From Litoditis marina (taxonomy: Eukaryota; Nematoda; Chromadorea; Rhabditida; Rhabditidae), in the NCBI GenBank assembly GCA_964036275.1, contig OZ038437.1, forward strand, positions 13,400,590 through 13,464,589: 64,000 nucleotides of DNA, read 5' to 3'. The notes below the pieces were generated by a model that worked only from the letters and a program-made list of their open reading frames with translations, ran no database searches and was not told where the DNA came from. Below, one piece after another: positions 1 to 12,110 of the stretch (positions are counted from its first letter, which is position 1; each line of letters begins with the position of its first letter). The translations under genes were made by a program, and so were the position numbers.

Positions 1-61
1 AAACTATCGGATAAACTGTTTCCATGTTCCGCTGTTGATAAACGTCAGCATATTGTACAAT

Positions 62-169
62 GTTGGGTTCCTTATTTGAGCCGAAACACGAGACGGCGAA
101 TCCGCCAAACGTCGCCACTGAATAAACATTTATACTACCTCGTGTTTCGGTTCAAATAAGAAACCCAAT
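62..169. mobile_element. Small foldback/MITE-like element
   Basis: Left arm GTTGGGTTCCTTATTTGAG continuing with CCGAAACACGAG pairs with the reverse complement of the right arm ending at 169, about 31 bp with few mismatches. The loop is about 45 bp and the element has no coding capacity. Confidence 0.7.
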
Positions 170-1085
170 ATAGGATAAACTGTTGTTCTCAGTGATTTCG
201 TAATTATTTATAACTACCACTTGTGGACAGTTCCCTTCTTCATCGGTGGAAAATGAGTAACTTGATTTGGCGACCGTTTGTGGGGCGAGAAATGGGGCCG
301 TGAGCTGCGTTTCGGACGCGACCAGGCGAGAGGCATGCGTCGCGGCTCGCGGTGCGGTTCGCGTCGCAGCTGGGGCGCAGCTCAGATCGCGAAGCTTTAC
401 ACGGGATTCCACAAAGCAGGCTGATCTGAAAAGAGCGGTCAGCCACAGTCCTGAATCAGTGGCGTCTCGAAGTAGATTAATATGTTCAAAATTAACTAGT
501 TCAACTTATAAATGTTAACGTTATAACTAATTATAATCAATCAATTGGTATAACTTAACTATATACTATACGCGGTGGAATTCAATCTGAATTATTTTAA
601 ATATCGCGCGAAACAAACTTGCGAACTGAATTGACTTTATGCATAGTAAATTTTCTACTATCGAGGAATTTCGCACTATAGTAGTAAAAATATCATTGAT
701 AGTTCAGTAATAAGTCATCACTAAATGAATAAAAATTATGTGACTGAATTGTGACAGTTAACTCATTTACTACTCAAATGTTGTAGTAAACTACCACCAT
801 CTATTGCGCCAGTAATTTTTCAGTTTAATTCATTTCCATTGTAATTAATTATTTTTGGTGTAAAATCGGCTCGAACGACCAGAGTTCCCACCTCATCAAG
901 TCTGTAACAATGGTCCACATAAAACATGACACGTCACAACACAATAAACAACCGAAGACAACCACCCAGTTAAGAATCGGTCGAGGGTAAAACTCTGGAA
1001 TAAACATGAAATATCCTGATCGTGTTGAGAAGAACAGAAAATACTTGTTTTGATAATAAGATCGCTAGATTAGATTAGATTTTTA

Positions 1086-1501
1086 GGGGCTGATTCTCTA
1101 AAGGTCCCAAAGTCCCAATGTCCCATTCCCATGGCCCGACGTCCCTTTTCAATGTCCAAATGTCTCGATGTCTCGTTCCATTGTCCCAAAGTCCTATTCC
1201 AATGTCACATTCCTAACAATTTTTCGTCGAATAACGACGTCCTTCAGTGTCTGCGCTCTGCGCATTTGTCATCATTTGTTGTCTAAATGTCTACGTCTCT
1301 AACACTATCTCTCACGTCGGTCTCTCACGTCTACACACTCCCTCACACACTGTCTCGCACTTTCCGCCATTTGTACAGTCTCTATTGTGCTCTAGAATAG
1401 TCGAAGTCACTGAAGGAAACGGTACATTGAGACATTGATGCTTTGAAATGAGACATCAGGACATTGGGACATTGAAATAGGACCTTCGGAGAATCAGCCC
1501 T
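1086..1501. mobile_element. Non-autonomous TIR element with GTCCCAA/ATGTC-rich arms
   Basis: Left end GGGGCTGATTCTCTAAAGG is inverted at the right end (CCTTCGGAGAATCAGCCCT). The similarity continues inward through runs of 'tgtccca' motifs, then breaks. Arms are about 50 bp or more; the internal ORF is short and unrelated to any transposase I know. Confidence 0.65.
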
Positions 1502-2009
1502 CAGATCGTGTCAAGAATTACAGAATATAGTGTTTGGATAATTGCAGAGCGGGGTACCTATCTAAAAAAAACGATAAAGATGCAAATCAGAGTCATTACA
1601 CCGTGTAAGACACCTCAGTAAAAATGAAATAAACTGCTCGAACTAATTTCACCTTCTTTGCAGTCATCGAACCTAAACTTCCCCATGACGCAACGAATGT
1701 AGTCCCCATCAATCATTGGGGCATTTTGATCTTTGTACGACAATAGTAGAACTCCCAATGTGCAGGAGGTAGCGGATATCTGTGGTAAGTGTTGAACATC
1801 GCGAATGAGTTCTTTTTATCATTATCATTATTATTAGTATTATTAGGATCACCATTATGTCGCAAACAAACTACCAGTTTTATCATGATCGTAAAATCAA
1901 TAACAACTATTTTATCAAGTCACCGTGTTACATATGATTAGAGCACTACAGAGTTCGCAGTTCCGAGACGAACTTTGCGAAATACGGATGAAAAGAAAGA
2001 TAATAGTTG

Positions 2010-2215
2010 TCTCAATTCCCACTGAGATCTTGGCATGTGCCAATGAGCTACCAGGCGGGGTAGCAATCTCTTACAATTCTCATGAGATACCTCATGAGCT
2101 ATTGGCACGAGTTTCTCCTGAGATTCTATTGATTGCTATGCTACAACATTAGGAGTTCACGAGTAGCTCATGAGGTATCTCATGAGAAACTCATATGAAC
2201 TTCTCATGAGGTTGG
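2010..2215. repeat. CTCATGAG-rich palindromic cluster
   Basis: CTCATGAG and near-variants occur at least six times in about 200 bp, in direct and inverted arrangement. A central inverted pair is ATGAGATACCTCATGAGCT against AGCTCATGAGGTATCTCAT. It looks like a foldback element. Confidence 0.55.
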
Positions 2216-2407
2216 GCAGTTTTCTACGCCGCCAGGTTATTCTATACCAACAACAAATGATTGGAGTTGCTCTAGGGAATGGGGCCAATTCCACAAGGAA
2301 CTTGGAATTTCGCTAACAACTTTGTCAACCTTTTTTACATTGTGTTTTGCGGTGATTTTTAAAATACTTGTCGTTAACAGAAGGGTTAACCAGGTCCCTA
2401 AACAGAT

Positions 2408-2522
2408 GGTCCCTGGCGAACTCTTTATTTTACTCGGTAATTCGTTAACCCTAGGTTTAACGTAAGGTTACCTGATAGGGTTAACGAAATACCGAGTGAA
2501 ATAAAGAATTTGCCAGGGACAT
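2408..2522. repeat. Perfect-stem foldback
   Basis: GGTCCCTGGCGAACTCTTTA and the following bases through GTTAACCCTA are inverted on the right side (AGGGTTAACGAAATACCGAG ... TGCCAGGGAC). Arms are about 45 bp around a short spacer. Confidence 0.7.
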
Positions 2523-2582
2523 CCAAAAAATTTGGCACGATGAAAACGAATCCCAGTCTCATTCATTTGGCCAGCCACTTTT

Positions 2583-2720
2583 GTGGCGGCGAGAGAGTAC
2601 GCAGGTCAGCGAGACGCAGATGCCTGGTGGCCTCATTGACCTTCATGCTTTCCCGCTTTGTAGCTGGAATTGCAGATAAAAATGGCGCCGGTCGTTTTGT
2701 TATTGAAACGAACTCTACCT
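2583..2720 (+). repeat. Dispersed repeat family C, copy 1
   Basis: Shares GCGAGAGAGT, GGTCAG, GAGACGCAGA, GGCCTCATTGACC and TTTGTAGCTGG in the same order with 14637-14790, 18190-18330 and, inverted, 16925-17085. Confidence 0.6.
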
Positions 2721-2916
2721 GAAAGACGATTTCCACCGAAAAAAAGTGGAAATGATGAGCAGTTATGGAAAGCAACAATGCTATGGCCGATATCAGTACG
2801 AGCCTGTAGGCAGATGATTATTTACTGATAATACTGAAATTGACTTTATTGGAAACTCAAGTTGACTATAAAAACGGAATGTGGGCGCGTTTAACACCCT
2901 AGTATAATGTTTTCCA

Positions 2917-3333
2917 TTCCTACTGAGACTCCTACAGTATGCTAGCGGAGCTTCCACTATGTTTCAATAACGTAATTGGATTGAAAATTTATTCAGTTGG
3001 CTCTAATTTCCCCTTATTTTCTAATACAAATGAGTTGTGGAATATTTTGTCGACAAATTTCAAATTTGCATTTGAAAAGCCATTTTATAGCTCGTGTATA
3101 GTTCGCTTCACCCATCCATGACTTTCTACAGTAATCTAACCAACAAACAGCCTTTCAGACTGACAGTATTATATGGTTGTAGTAACCAATGTGGAAAACA
3201 AAATCACGAAGTTTAAGCTATTCCCAATGCATAGAAGATAAGAAAAGTTGACTTGAAAGTTTTATGATCTTACTGTAGAGGGCTACTGATGCGTGAAACA
3301 GACTGTATGAACCATAGGAGTCTCAGTAGGAAC
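2917..3333. mobile_element. TIR element (TACTGAGACTCC ends), copy 1
   Basis: Left end ATTCCTACTGAGACTCCTA is inverted at the right end (ATAGGAGTCTCAGTAGGAAC). Inner segments (AATGTGGAAAACAAAATCAC, CTGTAGAGGGCTACTGATGC) recur in the copy at 15805-16181. No transposase is present. Confidence 0.75.
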
Positions 3334-3363
3334 AAGGAGAACCACCCCTGTGTAAACTGTTAC

Positions 3364-3413
3364 TGTGACATTTCTCAAGTGACTTAGCCGGCCAAGTCAC
3401 ATGAGAAATGTCA
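3364..3413. repeat. Compact hairpin
   Basis: GTGACATTTCTCAAGTGACTT and its near-complement flank AGCCGGCC, giving a stem of about 21 bp with an 8-base loop. Confidence 0.6.
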
Positions 3414-3435
3414 TCCCCTTTGACTATCCCATGTT

Positions 3436-3570
3436 CTGTCTGAGTAGTCATTTGCACAGTCAAGTGAAACATGTTACACAGCAGAACTGAGAAACGTGCA
3501 ATGACAAAGTGCACGTTGCCTCATTACAATGCTAACTTTCTGTGACTATTCAGTTTACTTCTAGTATACT
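3436..3570 (+). repeat. Dispersed repeat (GTGCAATGACAAAGTGCACG core), copy 1
   Basis: Shares GAAACGTGCAATGACAAAGT and the tail GTGACTATTCARTTTACTTC with 13273-13402 and, in inverse orientation, 16203-16335. Confidence 0.65.
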
Positions 3571-5117
3571 CGGCTGCAAAGTGGCCGATTCGGCCAAACT
3601 ATGAATTTATGGGACATCTGAGAACAACTTGACTCAGCGGTAGAGAAAAATGGTTGTTTCCTTCCTTTTATGGTCGTTCAGACATTTATTGCTTGATGAA
3701 AAAAATGTTTTTCCACGTATGTTGAAGTATGCTGGTGTTTTTAATTTGGTTTCATGACTTTAGAATTCAAAGAGGTCTACCAATACTTCTGAATACAAGT
3801 AAACAATTTCACTTTTTCTCTAGAGTCACGTGCAGACTACGCAAACTCACCAATGATAGTTGTTCAATAACAAATAGGAGAAGCCCCATGTGATTGAATG
3901 AATTGTAAGCAGAATAATACAACATATCAGCTTCTTCGTCTGAAATATAGCTCTGTAGAGTGAAAACAAGAAAGTGAATTGTTTTAAGTTGATAATTTAC
4001 AATTCATTTCATATATTCGCTTCTCTAAACTCCGAAATTGTTTGTTGAAGGTTCAAGAAACTCACTTCACTAGCACAACACATATCTGAAAACACATGAT
4101 ATCATACCAGTCATTTACAAGATAATGTGAAACATGAAAAGAGTATCAGAAATCATCACTTGAAGAGGAAAGCTTAGTTTAGGTACCCCGGGGTACCCAA
4201 ATATAGCGCGCCGAAACAGGCGAACACGTGTCAACCGTATGCAAATTAGTATAAAACGAGTGTCAAGAAAGTAAAGATAAGTTTTAGAGATCACATAAAC
4301 AAAGATATAAAACAGGTCCAATGAACAGATACTGAGAGAGAAAGGTCGCTTGTTTGAAATAGGGCAAAAATCTAGCTGGATTTTTGTGTAGTGTATTAAG
4401 ATGTTTCATCATACTGAGTAATAATATTTGTGATACTTTGTGTAATTTTCAACCAGGCCTGAGTAGCCTTTTTTCTTAATATCCGTACATTGGACCTGTT
4501 TTATATTTTTTGTGTATGTGATCTCTGAAACTAATCATCACTTTCTTGACACTCGTTTTTTTATAAAAATTCCATTCACTTCCGGTTTAATCACAAACCA
4601 GGAGCAAGGCTTTCCTTTTCTGAAACAGAAAAGAAAAAACTTCTGTTTTCAAACGAAATAAAAACTTTGTTTTCTTCGAATAAACTTTGTATAAAAGACC
4701 GGAATATCATTGAAGTGCATGAGAATGCCAACTGGCGCCATCATTCGATGGTTTACTTCTTATCACATTTTTAACGACCAGGTTATTGGTGACTCACCTT
4801 ATAATACTGGTAAACAGATGTGTGCTCTCTCGCTCTTCAAAAACAAGCCTATACCTTATAAAAGTCCGGATTCTGAAAAACAACTTTTTTTCACGCTCTG
4901 AAAACACCAGCAGAAAATGAAAACTGGTCATGCGAAGTACATATTTCTGTTGTTTTTTCGGAAGCAGCCTGTGATATGTTGATTCAACTCATGGTGTCTG
5001 TATATTGATAAAGTCGCTTCTAGGTCGAAAACTGTGTAGATCTAGTTGAAAATACAACTCAGTTCATGTGGATATCACTCTTTTCTTTTTTACTTGTGCT
5101 TTGAATAACTCGTATTA

Positions 5118-5220
5118 GGTAGTATAATATTATATAATAGAATATAATAATATAATATAATATATAATATAATATAACATAATATAATATAATAGGTAGT
5201 ATAATATGAGGTAATATGAA
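5118..5220. repeat. AT-rich microsatellite (TATAA/AATAT units)
   Basis: About 100 bp built almost only of imperfect 'ataat' and 'tataa' units. Confidence 0.8.
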
Positions 5221-6104
5221 TAGTGAATAACATGAATAATAGATCGTATTAACGTACTTCGCGAGCCATGCATTCATTCTGCCTAACGCAGAAATACCTT
5301 GCCTTGATCCAAACTTTCGTTGAGTCATTTTTCCTGAGGTTTATATGATTTAATTATATGTTTTTCCCCATTCTTCTCCCTGAATGGCAACTGTCGACGC
5401 ATCGTCTCAGACAGCTTCTGAAAAACCATTCTGCGTTTTTCTCTGTTTTTCTCCGCGTTAGTTTTCGAATCTGGAAACACAGACACTCTACAGACACCAA
5501 ACTAAAACCTGTTTCTTTTCGGTGCCAACTCCGAACATGCTTTATTTTAACTTGAGTATTTTAAATAGTATTTTATAACTTAGTATAGTATAGTATTTTA
5601 TAACTTATTTTAACGAACATATTTTACGAAATCGCGTTTAGTCGAAACAGTTCAAGAACCGAACGGTTCGGAAAAATACTGTATTTTTCAGTCGAGACGC
5701 CAAAAAATCGATTTGTATTCCTACCATGCTGTATTTTACTGTAAGTACAGTGGTTTAAAATTTCAGAAAAAAATGGATACCGACCTCTTTGTTACCAGTA
5801 ATAAAACTTCAGACTGCGTCACAATGGTATAGCTTACACTCTGTTATTTATTTTCAAGAAAAGCGAGATTAGCCTTTTCCTCAAAATATTTTTATTGGAC
5901 TTCTTTCATATTTCTTGCACAGTTCTCATCCAAAACTAATCCTTTCACTTTCTAAACACCGGTTTTTTATACGAATCGAACTCTTTTTATATAGTTACGA
6001 AGTAACGGTCTTTTTTGATAAAAATTATATTTTTTTGAAAAATAAGCTTAACGGCGCCGTAGTTCAGAACAATTGAGGTAGTTATAACCTCGTTCAAATG
6101 GGAG

Positions 6105-6175
6105 CAACTTTTGTGCTCCAGGCAGGAATCGAACCTTCGTTCGCCGTGCGTGAATAGAGCTTTCATCCAAGTCTC
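6105..6175 (-). repeat. tRNA-like segment (B-box intact), probable SINE relic
   Basis: On the minus strand GGTTCGATTCC matches the pol III B-box exactly and lies in a tRNA-like context. I find no matching acceptor stem, so a functional tRNA is unlikely. Confidence 0.4.
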
Positions 6176-6997
6176 CATTCAGACATGTGAAAAGAAGTGA
6201 AAACCAAGCTGTACCCGCCTGTCATGAGGTCTTTATTGGAAAACGTCTTTATACTACACGTTAAACTCTTCTTTCACTTTTATTTTCATGAAACCGGTCT
6301 ATCCATGATTTTTTGCCCTTTTCGGCCCTCTCAGACGTTTTATTCAAATTTCAGACACACCTGAAAAATACGCATACCTCAACTTTTTTTTAATTTTTCA
6401 ACAATGTAAGAATTTTTGGAATAAGGTTATTTTGAGCAAAACTATGCCGGGATTTGAGGCGGACACTTTTTTGTCGCCGCCGCCGCCGAGCACGGAAGCC
6501 ACTTTTGCGAGACGTTGGGCCCTCTAACTCCTCTCAAGTAATTTTACTTAGAACATGAACTTAGTGTCTTGTAGACGTGTTGCCCTTTCAGTGATTTATG
6601 GAAATATCTAGGAAATGGTCGACGTACTTTTAAGAAAAATGTAATAAACTGTTTCGGAATGTCTGCAGACCTCTGAACAAAAACTAATCTGCGCAGCGCT
6701 CCGTGCTGCGCCCGATTGTCCCCCCCCCCCCCCTTGAGCCGAAATAGGTTGGAAACCAATTGTACAATTTACCCGCTGAACGCTCAACAATTATTTTTCA
6801 ACATCAACAGCTTCCGGCTCCCGAAAATCTCCACAAGCAAAACAAAAAAAACAGGTTTCTAACGGGCCTAAACCTCGTCTGACCGGTATTTTTCTTGGAA
6901 ACGTGTTAAAATCGCGTGCTTAAAAGCTGGTTTCGGCTTCATTTCTTCATTTTTTGCTCGGCGCTCAGTCGTACTCACCCACAGCCCACTAACCAAC

Positions 6998-9900
6998 ATG
7001 GTAAATTTTCTCTGATAGAATTCTTTCCTCCATACTCGCCGTAGCTAGGTTGATGGTCAGTATTATATAGATTTAGTGCCGTAGAGCACTAAATCTTGCC
7101 GAGTTTTAGTCACTTTTCGTACAGTGAAGGGCTTCACCTACTGTGGTTCACCGCCGTAACCAAACTAAATCATATCGAAACTCGGTTAAGAGAGTCATTT
7201 TACGATCATGGGAAATGTTTTTTTTTTCTTTTCGTATCCTTGAGGTCGAATTAGCAAACTAATTCATAGGCTTTGTCCGATACAGCCTCTAAAAGTTTAT
7301 GTTCGAATTGTTTAAGAACTGGCGGAAAGTTCTCACTGCGGTGTAGATCACCGCTAGTGGGTGGAGCTGACTGAACTGTTCATGTTCTGCTGGACTGTAA
7401 AGCTTTTGAATAGAGTTTGAAGTCATTTTGTATTACTATTTTTTTATATATTGATTTTGTTACAGAATCTTCCCTCGTCGCTCATTCTCGCTCCCGGACC
7501 CGAGGAACAGAAGAAGGTGTTCGTGCTGAGAAATGTCACCAAACACGACATGGTCGTCAAGGTATAGTCAATTTCATTAGGAGAGTTGAGAGTTGCTGTA
7601 TCTCAATATTCTGCTGTGTCTTGGTTAATTTGTAGTCATAGCCCATGAAACATGAGAGGAGTACTGTAGCTCTTACATTTCTGCTGTGTGATTGATCAAT
7701 GTACAAGCCTTTTCATAGAGTAGTTTGAGGGTTACTGTATCTACTACTTTTAACTGATTTTTTGGTTTTCTGTGACTTTAGTTGAATAATTTCAATGCCA
7801 ATGGCGGAGGGGGTACGTAAATCCTTTAGTTGTCTTAATTTTTTTGAAGATTTCAAGCTTCTAGCCAGGAAGACTTGTTTCTAAACAAACCTGCCTCGTT
7901 TTCCATTACTGAAACTGGAAAACAGCCAGAAACCAGTTTGGTGGATCAAGAAAACGTTTTCGGAAAACACGTTACCTAGACAATTAAGCTAGCAACTTCA
8001 TCAAAACCGGTTCATTCAAAGTCTTGCCTTTGGAGGGAAACATTGACAGTTCACCCCTCACCTCTCCGAGTTTGTATCACTTTTGAGGTACTGTAGTCCG
8101 GCCCCCCACAACGGGGGGTGAAAATTCTAGTGCAGCGAGGGGGGGGGGGTAATACTTCAGTTTTCTCCCTTTGGACAGAGTCCTACATAGGAAAGAAGTG
8201 TCTTTTCAAAAAAAAACAAGAAGACCACTTTCGTCTCTCACTCTTCTCTTTTACACCTTTTTTTAAACTTTTGTCTATTTTATTAGTTTTAATTTCAGTT
8301 GACCTCCACGTGCACCCGCGCTTTCCAGTTCGACTCTCCCGCCATTGTGGTCAACTCGCAGAAGTTCGTCGAAGTCAACCTCAACTTCAAGGGAGCTGAA
8401 GTCCAGCTCGGCCAGGTAATCCTTGGTTATGGAGTCGAGTGGTCGACTGGTTGTGTGCGCGCTAGCACTCGAAAAATCATGGTTCGATCCCACTCTGCGC
8501 GCTATCTTCATGGCGGACCGCATGAGCTGGTAATAGAGCTCACCCATGCCTAGCTCACCCATTCAGTGTACGTCGATGGTGTTCTCCAGAGGTGTTTGTG
8601 CACGCCCGTCCAATTATCGAGTACATCACTGTAGTTTCGTTTGTGATGTGCTAGATTTTAATTTGTAGTTTGATCTCTGTAGTTTGATCTTCCAGCGTTC
8701 TTCCTCAAAAGTGTTTGTGCATGCTCGCCCAATTACCGAGTACAACACCGAAAGTCTTCGTAAATGGTTGACAACCGAAGCGAGAGAGAAGTCGAGTCAG
8801 AGGGCTTTCACCCTCAAGGTGGAAATCAATGGATCCAAGTTTTCTGCTGAGAGGGTTCGTAATGTTTTTCACCTATTCCTTACTTTCTAGAGGTATGTAT
8901 TAGTCCCGATAAGCCATAATGTGTGCTGTGTATGTGCACCAAGATGAGTTGCGAACACAGCAAAACTGGAAAATCTAAGACATCACTCACTCACTACCGA
9001 TTTTCTCATGGTTGCTATCCCATGACATTGCGAGCTTTATCCACAAAGTACCGTCCTAGTGAAATTACCATGCTGGAATTGAATAAAATTCGATGTTCCA
9101 TTGTGAGAGTCTGAGATGACCCTAATCATTGTTTTCATTTATATTATAAAACTATTATTGATTTTCCAGATTGTCCTTGATCTACCTGGCGGTGCCGCCA
9201 TGGTCGAGTCGTATTCGGGTGTTCAGTACAGCAACAAACAGTGCTCTGATACCACCACCGCCGGAGGACTCGAAGAAGGTAATAGCAATGTTTATTTATT
9301 GATTTTGGACTCAATCAATATGCCTGGTTGATGTAGTTTTTAAGCTACCTGGTGTGTTTTGCTCTGAACTGATTGCTTCAATTTTTCTGCAGGAAAAATG
9401 CGCCCTTTTCAAGTCACATCTCTCCATAATAAGCTGAAATTCATAATAGCATCACTAAATAACCATCATGGGTACGGTTCATCTTCACGTACTATTGACG
9501 ATGACTATAGAACAAAATGTACTGAGAAGTTATCAAATGTATACTGTTCATATTTCATATTTATTTATTCACGTCGTTTCGTTACGAGGCGGTGTTCATC
9601 ATACATGTCACAGATCTTCGTAGCAGCAAATTCTTGTAAGGTCTTGGTCCCTTTCCTTCATAGAAGTCTTAATGGTGGACTATCGAATGTTCTGTTGGCA
9701 TTGATCCAGTGACATGCGAGAAACTTCTCGGGGGAGGGGAAGAGAGCTGCTTGTGAACATATATTCCTGTTGGGAATACGGACCAGCGATTCCCAGTCGC
9801 GCGTGGCCCGGGTTTACTGTATTGACGTTAAATGGACGATGACTAGACTATCGAATGTTCAGATACCATGACTGCTCTCACCTTCGATCGTCGCGACTAC

Positions 9901-10505
9901 AAAGTGAGCAAGAAGTCGAACCCCGCCGCATCTGGAGAATGGTATGGTATTTTTTGTTGTTACCTCGACAGACGTTTTTCATTACCAAATAGTCTCTACG
10001 TCTCGTAGCCTTCGTGATCTATCAAATTGTGACCCAAGTCAACGTTTTCGCACCCATAGATCTATAAAAAAAATGAGAACAGTTTTGAAACGCAAACTAT
10101 AGCGGTTGCTATGGCATGTTGTAACGATGTTGACGTTATCTGCTGTTTTTGTAGTTTGATCCTATTGTGGTTTGGACGTAACTCAGAACAAACGTCGTTG
10201 TAGAACATTGATTTACTGTTTCTACAGCGTGGCTGTCATAGAGATTGATTTTTTCCTCTCGTCGTCTGACTCTCCGGCGCCCGCATTGTCTCTAGATTTG
10301 TTGCAATACAGTTGCGACCAAACGCGAATTTGTAAATAACAGAATATGATCTGAGAACCGGCAATCTCTGCAATGTGTTCAGATAGAAATACAAATCAAT
10401 TGGAGATCGAACTACAATTCAATCAATATATCTTGTTTCAGTTGCACGGTGGTGAAGTCCCTTCTCGACAGCGTCTTTCCTCCCGTGGCCACCAAGGCCC
10501 AGTAG
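6998..10505 (+). CDS. MSP-like domain protein, 7 exons, 208 aa
   Basis: Coding exons are 6998-7000, 7466-7561, 8299-8415, 8696-8854, 9170-9278, 9863-9941 and 10442-10505. They sum to 627 nt and all phases close. Exon 1 contributes only the ATG, followed directly by a GTAAAT donor; an acceptor (cccacag) 14 nt upstream could be a trans-splice or 5' UTR site. Residues 2-125 look like an immunoglobulin-fold MSP/VAP-type domain: an opening LILAPG strand, a VFVLRNVT strand, then STCTRAFQFDSPAIV and a VEVNLNF strand. The tail (about 126-208) is Ser/Thr/Lys-rich and ends VATKAQ. No signal peptide or membrane segment is seen. Two AATAAA signals lie within 20 nt of the stop. MSP-domain proteins act as cytosolic structural or signalling proteins, often in sperm; that role is inferred here. 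The family call rests on motif appearance only. An alternative 3' exon opening at 9394 is in frame but looks like repeat-derived read-through. Confidence 0.66.
8436..8500 (+). repeat. tRNA-like segment in intron 3 of the MSP-like gene
   Basis: TGGTCGACTGG (A-box-like) is followed about 35 nt later by GGTTCGATCCC (B-box-like). There is no clear acceptor stem. Probably a tRNA-derived repeat. Confidence 0.45.
8587..8632 (+). pseudogene. Decayed duplicate of the start of MSP-like exon 4
   Basis: GTGTTTGTGCACGCCCGTCC and the following bases to about 8632 mirror 8710-8747 (GTGTTTGTGCATGCTCGCCC...) with a few substitutions, and the preceding TTCTCCAG resembles the real acceptor. The frame is lost soon after. 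Confidence 0.65.
9566..9640 (+). repeat. Duplicated block shared with 13046-13130
   Basis: Both contain TTATTCACGTCG, CGTTACGAGGCGGTGTTCAT and CATGTSACAGATCTT. One copy lies in intron 5 of the MSP-like gene, the other just 5' of the last exon of the Cys-rich gene. Confidence 0.65.
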
Positions 10506-10508
10506 ATC

Positions 10509-10524
10509 AATAAAGATCAATAAA
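10509..10524 (+). terminator. Two overlapping-range polyadenylation signals of the MSP-like gene
   Basis: AATAAA occurs twice in the 20 nt after the TAG at 10503-10505, spaced 10 nt apart. That is the expected place for a very short nematode 3' UTR. Confidence 0.5.
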
Positions 10525-10675
10525 TGAGTCGACGCACTATTTGTTTTCGATTTTTCAATACTAAACTCTACAATCCACGACAATATTACACAATAGAACA
10601 CAATACATTAGAATATATACAATACAAAACAATACTTTGTTTTGGAATTTCGGGGTTTTGTAAAATTTGGGAAAA

Positions 10676-10718
10676 GTTTCCTCTCCTGGCCGCTAAGGCC
10701 CAGTAGATCGATAAAGAT
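10676..10718 (+). pseudogene. Duplicate of the end of MSP-like exon 7
   Basis: The segment around GGCCGCTAAGGCCCAGTAGA followed by TCGATAAAGAT is a near copy of 10483-10515, including the stop codon and polyadenylation signal region. It lies 190 bp downstream of the original. Confidence 0.7.
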
Positions 10719-10989
10719 GTCGATGTACAGCTTGTTTCCTCTATTTTATACAATGTATATGTAATGTTGAGTATATAGCATATTATACTGATGTATATAG
10801 TTTCATTGACTTTTGAATGGTTTTTTCTTACATTTTGTCCGATTTAAGCTGTTTTCATCACTTACGATGTCTGACTCCATACAAGCTCTATTTTTCCCCC
10901 AAAGGTATCTTCGGGTCTATTGATCTTTTAGCATTCTTTCCACCATAGTAAAATCATCCCGAACACTCAACTCCGTTATCAGTAGTTTA

Positions 10990-11051
10990 TTTCTTCCGAA
11001 TAAATAACCAATGTTTACTTGTCCGGTGCACAGCAGTATGCTTCGAACTCC
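10990..11051 (-). pseudogene. Relic of the last exon of a Cys-rich secreted protein
   Basis: On the minus strand it reads E-F-E-A-Y-C-C-A-P-D-K-stop and continues into the same 3' sequence (GGTTATTTATTCGGAAG) as the intact exon at 12841. Upstream similarity stops abruptly, so only the terminus survives. Confidence 0.75.
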
Positions 11052-11269
11052 ATTTTTTCATTATTAAGCATATTTGAAATATTTATTTAACGCATTCATG
11101 TATTTGACACAATTGTATCACATTGTGTTCTCTCAACTTTATGCTTCATTTACGATATAAACGGAGAAAGGCCCTCTTTTAACGTCGGTTGAAGCTGGTC
11201 TTCGCGGGTCCACGCATTTCAAACTTTCTTGTTGAATTCATCTCTTGGGCGTCCTACTGGGCGCGTCTG

Positions 11270-11450
11270 GCTGTAGGGCAACCCATGGACAACCCGGGTG
11301 TACCGTTGTATGGACGATAACCCCTTGGTTGTCTCTTCTAGGTCACCCGTCCATATACAGCTGTACCCTCGTCCATACAGGCCTACTATAATTTAGCTAA
11401 CTGGGTCACGCGTCCATACCACCATACCCTTCGTCCATACCACCTTACTT
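11270..11450. repeat. GTCCATAC-motif cluster
   Basis: At least five copies of CGTCCATAC or GTATGGACG occur in about 170 bp, in both orientations. Further copies lie at 12320-12480. Confidence 0.55.
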
Positions 11451-12039
11451 TGCTTAAACTAACTGGGTTACGCGTAAAATACGCTTCAACTCACGTTGAA
11501 TACTTTCCGAAAAGTCTTTCATCTATACTGGAACAATTTGCTAACTTATGATTTTGGAACTCAATTTTGAAAGTCGTTCAAAATTCAATTTCATACTGTA
11601 AGTGCGCACACATATGTGCAAAAGACTTGTTAAACTATATTGTGTGGCAGTGTTAGTGTATTTTAGAGCAAGGATCATTATCAAGCAGTCAAAATAACAG
11701 AATAGTTCTCGAAATAATAGTTGGCCTACCAAAAAAGTTGGGAATTGTGGGAATTTGAGATTAAGAGAATTTCAGAACACACTGCACCCAACTATAAGTA
11801 GTGAAGGCAATACCTTAAAGGGGGCTGGGAGGAAAACAATTTCCGTGTACCTCAGCTCTCAGAAAAAATTGAATTAAAGTTACCCCTGTTCTTCAAAGTT
11901 TCACACCAAACTTGCATGGGACAGTCTCAGAGGGAAATTCTTCAAGGCAGACTGAATTTATCCTACCGTTCCCATCCAGCCAAGGAGCACCAGGGGAGGC
12001 TTCAGCTTTTGTAGATACAATTTATCGTGGGGTGGGAAT

Positions 12040-12110
12040 CGAATGTGTACTGGTGGGTGGCACCTTAGCCACTACACTGTTTCTAACTAGTTTACTCAAC
12101 TTTTACGTTC
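12040..12110 (-). repeat. tRNA-like segment
   Basis: On the minus strand TGGCTAAGGTG fits the A-box and CATTCGATTCC resembles the B-box, about 30 nt apart. No paired acceptor stem is seen. Confidence 0.45.

Larger units (their letters stand above)
1..6990. other. No supported gene; repeat-rich intergenic region
   Basis: I see no exon with coding character on either strand. Contents are TIR/foldback elements (62-169, 1086-1501, 2010-2215, 2408-2522, 2917-3333, 3364-3413), a dispersed repeat (3436-3570), a (TA)-rich tract (5118-5220) and a tRNA-like segment (6105-6175). A GC-rich patch at 270-420 has an 83-codon ORF but no splice context or recognisable motif. Confidence 0.6.

Noticed and set aside
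267..518. GC-rich ORF near the left edge as a partial gene
   Set aside because: Ala/Arg-rich composition follows base content, with no motif, splice site or matching exon nearby.
9398..9712. 104-codon ORF as a gene or an alternative last exon of the MSP-like gene
   Set aside because: It is in frame from an acceptor at 9394, but part of it is the duplicated block shared with 13046, it has no domain, and the two-exon alternative closes perfectly with a polyadenylation signal.
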